The notes beneath the pieces are model-generated. The model saw only the letters and a list, made by a program, of their open reading frames with translations. It ran no database searches and was not told where the DNA came from. Position numbers and translations under genes: made by a program. From assembly GCA_031472005.1 (NCBI GenBank), contig PZJY01000002.1, forward strand, positions 3,286,001 through 3,350,000: DNA of 64,000 nt, given 5' to 3'. Every line of letters starts with the position of its first letter. Position 1 is the first letter of the stretch. Source of the DNA: Tetracladium setigerum. Taxonomy: Eukaryota > Ascomycota > Leotiomycetes > Helotiales. Positions 11,229 through 22,429 of the stretch are shown piece after piece.

Positions 11229-13041
11229 ATGCAGACGCTCGCATCAATGCCTCCCCAAATTTCCACTTCTCACCTTTCTTCTGCTAGCAGTCGTCCTAGT
11301 TCAGGGAAACTAGCAACACCAACTATTACACCTCGCCCTCCCTCCACTAACCTATATCCTGGAGCAACACACGGCCAATCGCCTCTACCTCCTGCTACTG
11401 GTCGTCACCCTGAACCAGCAACGGTAGTTGCGAATGGATACCCGTTTACGGAAGCCCAATTTGCTGTTGCTATGGCATTGGTAGGCTCACTAAACGAAGG
11501 GCAAACCATCGACGGTAGGTTCTGCTACTGCAGCGCTATTCTCATATTCATTCGGCCCTTGTCTGACCTCCTTCCTCCAGATTATGTTGCAGAACTCCAA
11601 CGTCGAATCAGACCAGTATCGGATATATCACTATCGGAAGCTCGAGTGCCAGTTTTAGAGATTGACGCGTTTGGATTTTGGAGGGAAGAATATAATCGAA
11701 TACGGCAGGAAAAGAAGAGGTTGGAGGAAAAGATCCTTTTACTTGAGAATGATATCCGGTGTAGGACGAGATGTCCTAAGTCCGACGATGATTTCAGTCA
11801 ACAGAGCCCAACGAACTCGAAGGATGGCCGGCAAGAGGCCAGGCTTCCATCCAAGAGGCACGCACCTATTGATGAAGATTATCTAGAAATCGCTGCTTTG
11901 CACAAGATGTCAGATGCCAGGGTTCTTGCAGGACCAGACGATTCTGTGTACAAATTGAATGCCTATGGTGTGTACAAAGGCTTTCGGCGTAAGGCTGTAT
12001 CTCAAGCTAACCAAAGACAGTTCTCAGGCTTGGAAGGAACCGTGCTCGTTTGGTAAAACTGACCAAATCTACTTCGAGTTTACCAGAAATCGAAGAATTG
12101 GCCACATTCACTTCCCATGTTCTCTCCATTCTCGACACGATTCTGAACGATTGTTTTCTTTCCGTTTGTCTTCTCAAAGTCAATGATGGAAATAAACGCC
12201 TGCTCGAGATTCTCATCCAGATCTCCGATCAGATCATCCTGTTATTCCGCTCCTCTTTCGCAGCTCTGAATGAAATTTGTCGCACAATAGTAGGGAGACA
12301 CAAAAAGGGAAAACTCATCTATCAAATGGCCATGCTCTTTGACAAGGCGTTAGACGGTTTACATACTCTGAGCAACATTCAATACGACCATGAAGAGCTT
12401 ACCCACAGTCGACATCTACGGCAGAAGCGTGCGCGAATTGAAGAGGCAGAATACGCGGCGAACAAATACCTTTCAAGAACCATTGCGGATATTGTCTATA
12501 ACCTGGACTGGAAGCCGAGTCAACCAGTTCATGGTGAGCTACTGGAAGGAATTTTATATGTGATTCTTAATCATACAGGTACCCTACTTTCCAAAGCTGT
12601 ATTCAATGAGCCTGTGGCATTGTCCAGGAATCCTGGCAACATTACGGAAGATGGTGATCTTTCAGTTGCAAGTGGGGCCACCCAATTTGAGATGCGATAT
12701 GTAATTCCGATCCTCAACAGTGCTCTTGGGGGCGTGATAAGAAAGATTTGTTTCTGAATGTCCTCGCAACTGGAAAGAAGGATTTGAACGCTCGGGAACG
12801 GTTGAGCGGCTCTGGTACAATCTCTGTTCCTCCCGGCAATCTACTTGCGAAAGCAAAAGTTTTGCTACAAAGTACTCTGGTGAAGTCTGCACTAGGCTGT
12901 GACGAGTTAGAATCTCTTCAGCCGCCTGTATCTGCAGAGGATCTATACCCTGTGACTGGGGAAATCGCAGCAGAAGTTCACGGAACTGAGTGGTTTCTTG
13001 AGCAGGTTTGGGCGTTGATAGGATGGGATCTGGTGGTTTAA
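11229..13041 (+). CDS. Conserved-looking coiled-coil protein, function unknown (frame broken once)
   Basis: Not recognised. Exons 11229-11514, 11581-11967 and 12021-13041. Start chosen at the first ATG in frame; a second Met lies six codons later. Layout: Ser/Pro/Thr-rich head, a short ordered block (YPFTEAQFAVAMALVG), a leucine-zipper-like helix in WREEYNRIRQEKKRLEEKI, then a largely helical C-terminal half with regular hydrophobic spacing. Intron 1 (66 nt) is a multiple of three with no stop, so the unspliced reading also stays open. The frame shifts near residue 460: the run GGGGG at 12728-12732 needs one more G, after which DKKDLFLNVLATGKKDL reads on to a stop at 13039-13041. Spliced length 1694 nt is one base short of 565 codons. 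The all-helical C-terminal half suggests a scaffold or complex subunit, but that is a guess. Confidence 0.7.
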
Positions 13042-13165
13042 AGGTTTATCGGTCTTTCTTTTACTTTGCTCCCATTTGGCACGATATGAAAGCTTTACTA
13101 AATGATATACACAATCATGGGGCTCTTGGGGTATGGTATATTCCGTGTCAGAAAAGATTCTATAT

Positions 13166-14426
13166 CTACTCCGTGGTCAAATTCAAGACCCTGATAGCAT
13201 TTCCACCCAATGCTCCACTAACCCCTTCGCTTCTACTTCCCAATGCACCTTGAATAGCTTCATAGTTCGTCTCTACACTCACCCATTTCCCTCCTTCCTC
13301 ATCCCCTAACGGAGGGAAGAAAGGATGATCCGTTCCAAACATAACTCTATCTGCACCACTAGCTTGGATAGCAGCATTTAAACCAACTTCACTGTAAATC
13401 ACAGCATCCAAATAGATGTTCTTCTTCAACACATCCCACACTGTCTTACGTCCTGCTCCCAATTTCCCAGCTTCCTTCAAATGAGCATCATGCTCGATAC
13501 AGCTCTCTATTCTTCCAGCTAGGAAGGGCAACGTTCCACCAGAATGAGCCAAGATCATCTCTAGATCAGGTACTTTCTCAAAGACGCCTGCAAGAATCAT
13601 TCTCGTTACCGCTATCGTGGTTTCGAGTGGGAATCCTAGTGCGAGGGAAGGACGTGACCATAGTCATTTGATCGTTCTCCCCACTTTCAGCTCACATTAG
13701 CCTTGGTTCCCCCATCTTACAAACCCCTGGAAAAGGGACACAGAGGGAGAGTAACATACAACAGAGCCCGGAAGTCCATAATGCGGATGCAAAAAAATCG
13801 GCAACTTCTCATCCTGCAATGCCTTGAAAACAGGCAGTAATTCCGGATCATCCAGACCCTTCCCCAACCCAGTCGTCCCCAAAATCACACCTCTCATATA
13901 CTTAAGCCCTTTCAACCTCTTGATCTCATCGAGAATTACTGCGTTGCCGCCGCTTAATGGGAGGGTACCGAAGGCGAATAATCGGCCGGGGTACTCAGCG
14001 CATTGAGAGTTTACTTCGTCGTTGATGGATTGGGCGGCCGAGGCTGCGGAGTCAGAGGGCACCCAGTCGAGCCAAGGGTTGGCGAGGGAGATGACGGAGA
14101 TGGAGATGTTGTGGATGTTCATGAATTCTATTTTCTTCTTGATGTCGTAGTATTCAGGACCGACTTTGGGGAGTTCGTTAGTTTTGATTTTGATTTTGAT
14201 TTGGCTTGTGTTTTTTGAGGGTTGTGGAAGTAAGTCACTTACCTGGTCGTCCTCTGGACGTACTCTCTGTGTCTTCAGCGGGAAGGATGACGAGACGAAG
14301 ATTCTCAGATGGTGGGAATGAACGGATATAAGGGATTGAATTGCGTTCTTTTAGGAGAGAGATGTATGAGGGTGGGTAGACGTGAGTATGGATGTCCACA
14401 ATCTTGGGAGAGTCTGTTGTTGCCAT
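13166..14426 (-). CDS. ACMSD-like amidohydrolase/decarboxylase (frame broken once)
   Basis: Amidohydrolase-2 superfamily, closest in style to 2-amino-3-carboxymuconate-6-semialdehyde decarboxylase and orsellinate/resorcylate-type decarboxylases: a zinc TIM barrel acting on aromatic or ring-cleaved acids. Exons 14243-14426, 13760-14163 and 13166-13683. Metal-site motifs visible: DIHTHVYP near the N-terminus, FLHPHYG, LAHSGG and FGTDHPFF near the C-terminus. Just after YGHVLP the frame is lost; adding one base to the GGG at 13645-13647 (plus strand) gives the usual LALGFPLETT and restores the rest. Exon sum 1106 nt is one base short of 369 codons. It is divergent from the 2OG oxygenase gene. 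Substrate cannot be read from sequence. Confidence 0.85.
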
Positions 14427-15035
14427 GATGATGATGATGGTAGGTGAGGTTGTGAATATTGAGGTTGATTCAACAGAGCAAGAATCAAGAATCAAGAATG
14501 TAAAGAAGAGGAAGAAGGAGGAAATGATTTTATTTCTTGAGAAAATGAAGCTCTCACCTCTTTGCTGATGTGTAATATGCTGGTGTTAATTACTGCAAGG
14601 TACTAGCTAGCAGCCGGCAGTGAATACAAGAAATTACCACTAAAATGTTATGTAAATGTACCCCGCTGCCCCTCCTTCCTTATCATTGGCCCCGCTTTGT
14701 TATCTTTCCCCGGACTAGCGACGGGGTATTACAGACATTATTTGACGGTATTGCAGCTCTCACCTTCCTCTTCCTGACATATTCCTTCCCCCTTGGAATA
14801 CAGGCCGGGCCTCCCGTGCATCGTAAGACAGACTCATATTACAAAGTCACACTTCAGATTGTTCACCTGCTGTTGGGTCGTCGCCCGATCGCCTGCACCC
14901 TAACCGAGGACGGACCGGCCATTTTTATATATATCAGTCCCACCGGCTCAAAAGCTCCTGCTTTCTTTCGCTACTACACTGCTAAATACACAAAACTAAA
15001 ACTTCATCTGAAACACAAGACTACGCCTAGCAATC
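14427..15035. other. Shared promoter region of amidohydrolase and 2OG oxygenase genes
   Basis: 609 bp between divergent start codons, so both genes may share regulation. A TATATATA sequence lies at 14925-14932. No gene seen. Confidence 0.55.
14925..14932 (+). promoter_or_regulatory. Candidate TATA box of the 2OG oxygenase gene
   Basis: TATATATA about 105 bp upstream of the start codon at 15036, a usual TATA-to-ATG distance in fungi. Positional inference only. Confidence 0.4.
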
Positions 15036-16131
15036 ATGGCAGCCGTTGACAGGGACAATCTCAAGATACCGGTAAGCAAAAATAAGAACACACCTCCTCG
15101 CTGTCTTCTTCTTCGTGACACACATGTATAGATATATATACAACTACTAACTATCTCTCTCACCAGCTGATTGACTTCTCCGCCTTCCTCAACGGTTCTC
15201 CCGCCGAACGCCTCTCCACCGCCCAATCCATCCTCCACGGTTTCCAAACCGCCGGTTTCATCTATCTCAAAAACCACTCTGTCCCCCTCGCCAATGTCTC
15301 CCGCACCTTCTCCACCTCCGCCAAGTTCTTCACTCGTCCACAAGACCAAAAAGACGCCCTAGGCTGGACAACCCCCGAAGCCAACCGCGGCTACGTCGCC
15401 CACGGCCGCGAAAAGGTCACCACGCTCAAGGACAAGAACGATGTCGCAGCCTTAAAAGCCCAAGCTCCGGACTTGAAAGAAAGTTTCGAGATTGGCCGAG
15501 AGGGAGCAGAGGGAACACCGAATAACTGGCCGGAGTATGATGAAGAGGGGAAAGAGTTTAAGAGTTGGATGTTGAAGTTTCATGGCGAGTGCAAGGACTT
15601 GCATATCCAGGTTATGAGGGCTATTGCCGTTGGGATGGGGTTGGAAGAGACCTATTTCGATGGGTACACGGATATTGGTGACAATACTTTGAGACTGCTG
15701 CATTATCCTGAGGTGGAGAAGAACGTCTTCACCAAAAACAAACTGCAGGTTCGTGCGGGTGAACATACGGATTATGGATCTATCACTCTGCTCTTCCAGG
15801 ATGATAGAGGGGCTTGCAAGTCAAATCCCCAGATGGAACATTTGTGGACGCAACGCCTATTCCAGGATCCGTGGTTGTGAATGCGGGAGACCTGTTGGCG
15901 AGGTGGAGTAACGATACTATCAAAAGCACGTTGCATAGGGTTGTGGAACCTCCTGCTCCGGAAGCTGGGAATGTGCACCCAGCAAGATACAGCGTGGCCT
16001 ATTTCTGCAATCCAAATTTTGATAGGACGATTGAGGCGATTCAGGGGACGTATGGCGTGGATAGGGAGAGGAAGTATAGTGATATTAATTCGGGAGACTA
16101 CTTGGTGCAGAGATTGGCTGCTACTTACTAA
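15036..16131 (+). CDS. 2-oxoglutarate/Fe(II)-dependent oxygenase (frame broken once)
   Basis: Isopenicillin-N-synthase-like 2OG-Fe(II) oxygenase with a DIOX_N head. Exons 15036-15071 and 15167-16131. The double-stranded beta-helix metal triad is visible: HTD at about residues 212-214 and the distal His in TLHRV at about 269; the 2OG-binding Arg/Ser is in RYSVAYF. The frame breaks between DDRG and LQVKSPDG: the run GGGG at 15809-15812 needs one more G. Spliced length 1001 nt is one short of 334 codons (333 aa, normal for the family). The family acts on varied small molecules, including gibberellins, alkaloids and beta-lactams; nothing here tells the substrate. Next to an ACMSD-like enzyme, so a small aromatic or secondary-metabolite role is possible. 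Confidence 0.9.
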
Positions 16132-16710
16132 GTGCGAGACTGGGCGTGGAGTAACAAAATGTGAATCGAATGGTTTTAGTTTCAATTGTTTGTGAGCGTA
16201 GTCTTTTTAGGGGTTTCAGCGACTTGTGTGGTTTTCTCAAGGCACTATCACACATATCTTAGGCGCTTAGTGGAAAAGATATTTATTGATTGCCCTCTGA
16301 GTATTCACTGGCATGACTTTAGAAGTGTTCATCGAGGTTTAAGTATACTTTCTCGGATTGCTTTGAGAATTGCTAACCGTCAATATTTCACGGCACCACT
16401 CCAATTCGTTCTGCTAACAAACAATATTTTGTGAATGTTGCTTCAATACTTGGCCTACGTCCTATCCTACTGTGCCAGTACTTGTCCTCGGTTAGAAAGG
16501 GGAAGGCGAATTCATTTTAAGCGACCCGCAGAGGGGTAAATAAAGACCATCACCATGCGTCACTGGACGAAGGCGATCATTAATAGACCCCTCACTTAGA
16601 TACGCCGCTGACAGCACAGGTCCAAATTACTTTAATGACCACTACGAACATAATAAAAGCAGAAAGCTAGAAATGTGCTTCGTGTTTTACCACCCAAGTG
16701 AAACCAATCC
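16132..16710. other. Intergenic: 2OG oxygenase 3' flank / GH130 promoter
   Basis: 579 bp, AT-rich. No gene or strong motif found. Confidence 0.5.
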
Positions 16711-18181
16711 ATGTTCTCCAAAATGAAACTCTCCATCAACCACCTCCTTATCGCCCTCCTCTCTCCTTCCATCATTCTCGCCCAAAATTTAACAAATAAT
16801 ATTTCCTCCTCCAACACTCTCCCATTCACCATCAACAAAGACACCATTGAAGGCGATCCTAATTACAAAGCCCCTTACTTCCCTCTCCTCCCCTTTCAAA
16901 AATACGCCAACAACCCCATCCTCACCCCCAATCCCGCCAACAACTTTGAATCAGCATTCCTCTACAATCCCACAGCCATCGTCCTAAACTCCACCATCTT
17001 TCTCCTCTACCGCGCTCAAAACTCCAGCAAAACCTCATCGATCGGACTCGCATGGTCGACGGACGGTACCAATTTCACCCGCTTGAATAAGCCCATTATC
17101 TCGGCAACTGAGAAGTGGGAGGAGATTGGGGGATGTGAGGATCCGAGGATTGTGAGGGTGAATGGGACGTTTTATGTGACGTATACGGCGTATAATAATG
17201 TTAGTGCGCAGTTGGTGTTGGCGACGAGTGTGGACTTGGTGAATTGGAGGAAGTATCCGCCGTTGTTTCCGGGGTATAGTGAGTATTTGCTTTCTCGTGT
17301 CTTTCGTCTTCATCTTCCCTGAAGAATGATTTAAGAAAAAAATTCGACTTTTGAGAAAAGGGCTGACTATTATTCTTCCTCTCCAAAGTGGATGTAGCAT
17401 ACTCAGACATCTACGTTCCCTCAGCACGAATCAACCACACAAAAAGTAAGTCGTAGCGAACCACTAATCCTCCCATTCCATCCTGAAGAAAATCACATAG
17501 AAACTAACGAATGTCTCCTTTTCCCCTTGCCGCCTTAGGTGGAGCAATAGTTTCCGAACCCACATCCGATGGATTATACCACATGTATTTTGGCGATAGT
17601 TTCTTTTACCATGCCACTTCCCCAGATCTCCTAAACTGGACTGCTTTACCAGCAGACAATTATTTTGCTAGTCCTGTGAACCCATGGGAGAATAGATTGA
17701 TTGAGCCAGGACCAGCGCCAATTAAGACGAGGGATGGGAAATGGCTTTTGGTCAGTCTTATATTTCAAGTTCACATCTTCCGAGTTCATATTCCCAAATC
17801 TATTCCAAATTATTCAACAAGAAAGACCAATGCAGAGCTTCATTAATAAGAATTACACAGATATATAATGGCATGACAACTGGCCTGGCCGGCTACACAC
17901 GCAACCAATACTCAGTCGGCCAAATGCTGATCGATCCCAGCGGTTCGTTCCGCCCTACCATCGACGTTCCAGAAGGAATGTACCAACCAGCATTGCGCGA
18001 CGGCCCAATCGCGAGAGTTGAGAAACCGCTGCTAGTTCCGGAGGCTGGGAATGAGGTTGAGGGACAGGTTGATCTGGTGGTTTTTGCAGAGGGGTTGGTG
18101 CAGTTTAACGGGAAGTGGTGGTTGTATTATGGGCAGGGAGATAGTGAGTTGGGTGTTGCGATTGCTGACGTTCAGGATTGA
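16711..18181 (+). CDS. Secreted GH130-like glycoside phosphorylase/hydrolase
   Basis: Four exons (16711-17278, 17389-17445, 17539-17750, 17861-18181), 1158 nt, 385 aa, fully in frame. A signal peptide is clear: basic start, hydrophobic LLIALLSPSIILA, then an Asn-rich mature N-terminus with several N-glycosylation sequons. The body is a five-bladed beta-propeller type: GGCEDPRI at about residue 140 followed by YVTYTAYN is the GH130 hallmark, and YHMYFGDS and WWLYYGQGD recur as blade motifs. GH130 enzymes act on beta-mannosides, mostly by phosphorolysis; some secreted members hydrolyse instead. Secretion argues for hydrolysis of mannan-type polymers. GH43 would be the alternative assignment. 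Confidence 0.83.
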
Positions 18182-18635
18182 GAGGTTTAGTTTGGTGTGG
18201 TGGGAAGAGCTGAGAGGAGGATGTTTGGAGAGAGGTAGATGTAGAGATATCTTGTAGAGTTACTAGAGTGTTGCATATAGTTGACAATTCTGGATGTTGA
18301 AGATGCCAATGCGAGGAGGTGTGATTTTCAAGAGCTTGGTAAGTTTGTGCATTAGATATTTGAATGTAGTATTATTTTCCGAGTAAATAAAGGACACATT
18401 TACACTGTGTAAACCTTACAAGCAGCGAAGGAAAGTGCGGGTCGGCCCCAGGCCTGGCCGCAAGTCCCGCTCCTCCTCTTGCCTCTAATGGTGTGGAGAA
18501 TCACAAGACTCACAAGAGAAACGTAGGACAGGCAGGTAAATAACAGTGAAAAGAAAAACGAAAATATGATTGATAAAGAGTAGAGAGGTATGTCGGCCAA
18601 CTCCCGCAGAATACAAACTACCCAAAGCACACAAA
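18182..18635. other. Intergenic between convergent genes
   Basis: 454 bp between convergent stops; 3' untranslated regions expected. Nothing else seen. Confidence 0.5.
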
Positions 18636-20203
18636 TCAAGCTTTCCACACCCAAGCCCTTTTGCCCAACGCATCGTAAGCCCTCACACCCATAACACAAA
18701 CTGTAGCCCCCGCAAATAGCGCGAAATCATACCAAATGACGTTGAAGTAATTCCCAATCACACTCTCGCCTAAGATCTGACCACCAACTGGACTTCCGAA
18801 CATAGCACCACATCCTCGGACGAAATATAAGAACCCAATCACACTTGAGTACGCTTGTATGCCAAAGACTTCTGCTACGGTCTGTGAAGATGATTAGCCC
18901 TTTCCCATGGAAGAGGACAATAAGATGAGAGATGGCGATAGAAAAGTGACTCACGGTAGGAAACAAAGCATTATAACCCCCGCTAGCAAACCCATAAACA
19001 ACCACAAAAGCAAGCCACAAGCTTCTATCTCCTCCCTTTCCAGCACTTCCGAGCCACAGTCCCACCACAGCAAGCACACACCACAGCACCGTCAAAATCA
19101 GCGTATTCTGTCTCCCAAACCTATCACCAGCCCATCCAGTCGCGATCCTCGAGATGGAATTGACTCCGTTGTTAACAGCCAACAACGTAGCTCCAAAAGA
19201 AGACGAAAAGCCTACAACGACCGAATAATCGGATATGAATGTCAAAGGAAGACCGTTTCCACCAGCTTGTAGGAAAGCACCAAACACACTGAAGATGAAC
19301 AGCGGTTTTAGCGCCAACTTCAAATCAAGATGGGTTTTCCTCCTCCCAACAAACCGCGATGGGGACGCTGTTATAGCAATAGGCAATGAGACAACGAGAT
19401 TCAAGAATGCCATAAACCTCAGCGTCCAGCGTGGCCCAATGGCAGTAAGGAGAGCACGAATGCTAGGCGAGAGGACTAAACCCCCGATTCCTGCGCCGGA
19501 GAGGATGAACCCCATGGCCGAGCCACGGTTGGTGGTGAAGTATTCGGGCGCGGCGGAGAGAATGGGGAAGTAGAGACATGAGCTGCCAATACCGTAGAGA
19601 AGGCCTTGGGTTAGAAGAAGGTGCCAGAGTTGAGTGCTAACGCTTGCGAGAGCGAAACCGATACTCATCAGGAGGACGCCGACGACGCCGATTCCGCGGA
19701 CGCCGGTTGGAGTTACGCGCGCCATGATGGGGTTGACGAAGATACTTCCGGCCCAGGTAAGTCCACTTCCTGCATTTTGAGAATTTGCGGTTAGCTTTGT
19801 TGCGTCTTGTGGAATAGAGGGGTGATGTTGTAGAGAGAGAAAGACTCCAGACATCCACCTCAATCACTCAAGGTACAGTATCAGACTTACCTAACGTTCC
19901 AACAAAGGCAACCAGCGCAGGTTCATTTCGTGTAGAGAGTGGAAGCATCTTCTGTGCCGGGGAAGTGTAATAACTTTGGAAGACACCATAGCTCTGATTA
20001 AAACCGATGGTGATGAAAATCGTGAGAAAGCTTGAGATTAGGACGAGAATTTGGCGATGTCGCGTTATTGGGCGGAGTTCATGCAGGGCGTTTGTGCTTG
20101 TATTTGGGATGGTATCATTGTTGAATGAGTCCCCGATTTCGAGTATGTGTCGTTGAGAAGGCAGGGCTGGAAGCTCAAGGAGCGGTGTTGTTGTTGGTGC
20201 CAT
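18636..20203 (-). CDS. MFS transporter, monocarboxylate-permease-like
   Basis: Exons 19891-20203, 18955-19769 and 18636-18881; 1374 nt, 457 aa, in frame. A hydrophilic head of about 50 residues precedes about 12 hydrophobic segments. The first is followed by GFNQSYGVFQSYY, and the middle has YGIGSSCLYFPILS and EYFTTNRGSAMGF, as in fungal MCH/SLC16-like monocarboxylate permeases. RIATGWAGDRFGR is the MFS loop motif between helices 8 and 9. Probably in the plasma membrane; substrate unknown (yeast Mch proteins do not all carry monocarboxylates, and Mch5 is a riboflavin carrier). It lies near an amidohydrolase and an oxygenase, so import of an organic acid is possible but not shown. Confidence 0.9.
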
Positions 20204-20628
20204 TACGAAGTGTCTCTTAATTTCTCTCCGGTTGGAACGACTGGAAGTTCAAATTAGTCCAGATGGCAATTGGAAGTTCCAATTCAAACGTGAAGGCAGA
20301 GGTTCTAGTAAGAGAGAAATAGGGAATGGTAGAGATGACAATTCTATTTGGGAAGTGTGACCTGTATGACTGAGAAAAGTGATCGGCGCCCGTCTTATTC
20401 CCGTACCTTACCTCGGGCTCCCCCACTCTACACCGTTTTCTCCGCAATGATGAACTAGAATCTGACTTAATACAATATCATTAATCGTCAGTCTACCTGA
20501 GCGCCTCAAAATGCTATCCGTTGGTCGTAAATCCATCACATTCCAATCCGTTCATTATATGCCCCTTAACATTGCCATCTCAAATTCCACACCCTATTTG
20601 CCATACCGCAATGCTAGATGATATGCAA
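20204..20628. other. Intergenic: MFS promoter / 3' flank of next gene
   Basis: 425 bp; promoter of the MFS gene on the minus strand. Nothing specific seen. Confidence 0.5.
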
Positions 20629-22429
20629 TTATATCCCTTTCGTTCCTTGTACTTCCGCAGGCGGAACATCCGTAGCTGGAGCATGTTGCTCTGCAGTATC
20701 AATATCATCAGTTCTCGCAGTGGCTGCCGTTCTGACGCCACCAACAATTTCATCTCGTCGCCTCACAGCAGCCCACTTCCTATCTTTCGAAGCATGCTCT
20801 TCTGCCTCCTTGAGCCATTCGGTCCATTCTGGAGTTTCAGGAGCTGCTCCAGATCTTCTAACCCAGCCGAATTTCTTCGTTTCTCGAATCGCGTACCAAA
20901 CTAGACCGGTCAGCACTTTCAATCAATACCGTCCATCAAGAGTATACACATACGCGTTCGGGAAAAGTTTGGATAGTCTTCCTCTGTCAAGTTCTCCCCC
21001 TCGGACGGAAGATGAGCATTCTGACCATCTTCTGGGGTGATATCAACACGATCGTACGCTGACAAGTCCCAGAAGGCATCCTTTTCGATCAATGAGACAG
21101 CCCAAAATGCACCATTAAGAAGAATGTAAGAAGAAGCAATTGCCGCTTGCATGTTGAAGGTGCAATTGCCAAGAAGAACAACAGAAACCATGAGCAAAAA
21201 TGTACCAAATCCAACGAGGACTCTGTACTTTTGGGTTTCTACTTTGTATTTGCATTCTTCGGTACCGAAATAAAGCTCTCGCGCAACGTTCTCGTCACAT
21301 ATCACTAGAAGAAAAGCGCCTTCACGAGTACGTATCATCTATAAGCAGGAACTCCCGTTAGACATTTCGACTGAAAAGAAAAGATGGCTGAATGCAGTAA
21401 TGAGTTTTATCTCACCAATATGAAATGTTGGCAAGGAATACAGAATTAAGATTGTGAATTCCAGAAAGTAATTGAGAATGTAAGGAAAATAAGAACTAAC
21501 CACATCTCCAGGAGGTACGCGTTGATTTGAAGAAGTCCGAATCATGAGCTTTGGCTGCCACCTGTATCGACATCTTCGTTAGCTTGCTTGCCACTGTAGA
21601 GTCATTCTACGTATATACAAGAGTACCATTGACATGATGTCTTACGAATATAAATTCATGAAACAGGCCGAATTAGACAAAAAGCTCAAAAAAAGACGAC
21701 TTACCAAGATGCGTAACCAACAATGGACGAGACCATTGACATGGTCCCAATGCTACGCAAGCAGTTCCATCCGAGAGCACCGCAGCAGTGATGAATAATC
21801 CAATTGTAACCGCAAATGAAAAATAGGATAGCAACGTGAGTGGGGAATAAGTCTGCGGAGGAACTGATGGCTTCTTCTGGTTTGGTGTTGTCGCAATTCT
21901 CTCGACCATCTTCTCTTTAAAGGTGGCCCGCTTCCGTAGATTTGGACCTGGACCATTCTCTAAATCTAGCAATTCCGTACTTGAGGCTTTGGAAGCATCT
22001 TTGATGTTGGTCCCACTTCTACTTGTGTCCCCGCCCGCACTTCTCCCTCTGTGTGTGATCTTCAAAACCTTGAAGCTGAATGGCAATAAATCATCGATTG
22101 GGTGTATAATGTTTGGGAAGTAATTCAAGGTGTTGACAAGACCACCACTGTGAACTCCCACGACAGTTGCATTTACATGTGGCATACCTAAAATCTAGTT
22201 AGCAAAGGCTCGCAAGACAATGTAGGAAGTGCGTACGAGTGGGACGAGAAGGCTTGAGCAGCACTTGAGGAGCGGGAATTATCCTAGGAAGCATGCACGT
22301 CCAGGAGGATGTCAAAGCCTGCGAATGTGACTCAATCGAATTCTCGCCGATAACAGCGAGCAAGGAAACAATATCAAAACGCCATCCCTCCTCATTTCCA
22401 TTTGTCCCCGTGGGGAACCAATTCGACAT
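20629..22429 (-). CDS. Fungal multi-pass membrane protein, function unknown (frame broken once)
   Basis: Exons 22237-22429, 21705-22187, 21501-21561, 20954-21338 and 20629-20900. At least five hydrophobic segments are visible: one around TLLSYFSFAVTIGLFI, one after DGTACVALG, then two in LVGFGTFLLMVSVVLL and AAIASSYILLNGAFW. The loop with GDVMIRTREGAFLLVICDEN is probably cytosolic, and the C-terminus is a charged helix starting LWYAIRETKKFGW. I remember this block order from Pezizomycotina proteins without an assigned role. The frame breaks at VALG: one more C in CCC 21746-21748 gives a hydrophobic helix ending in Trp, and splicing then yields WWQPKL with matching phase. Exon sum 1394 nt is one short of 465 codons. 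Confidence 0.78.
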
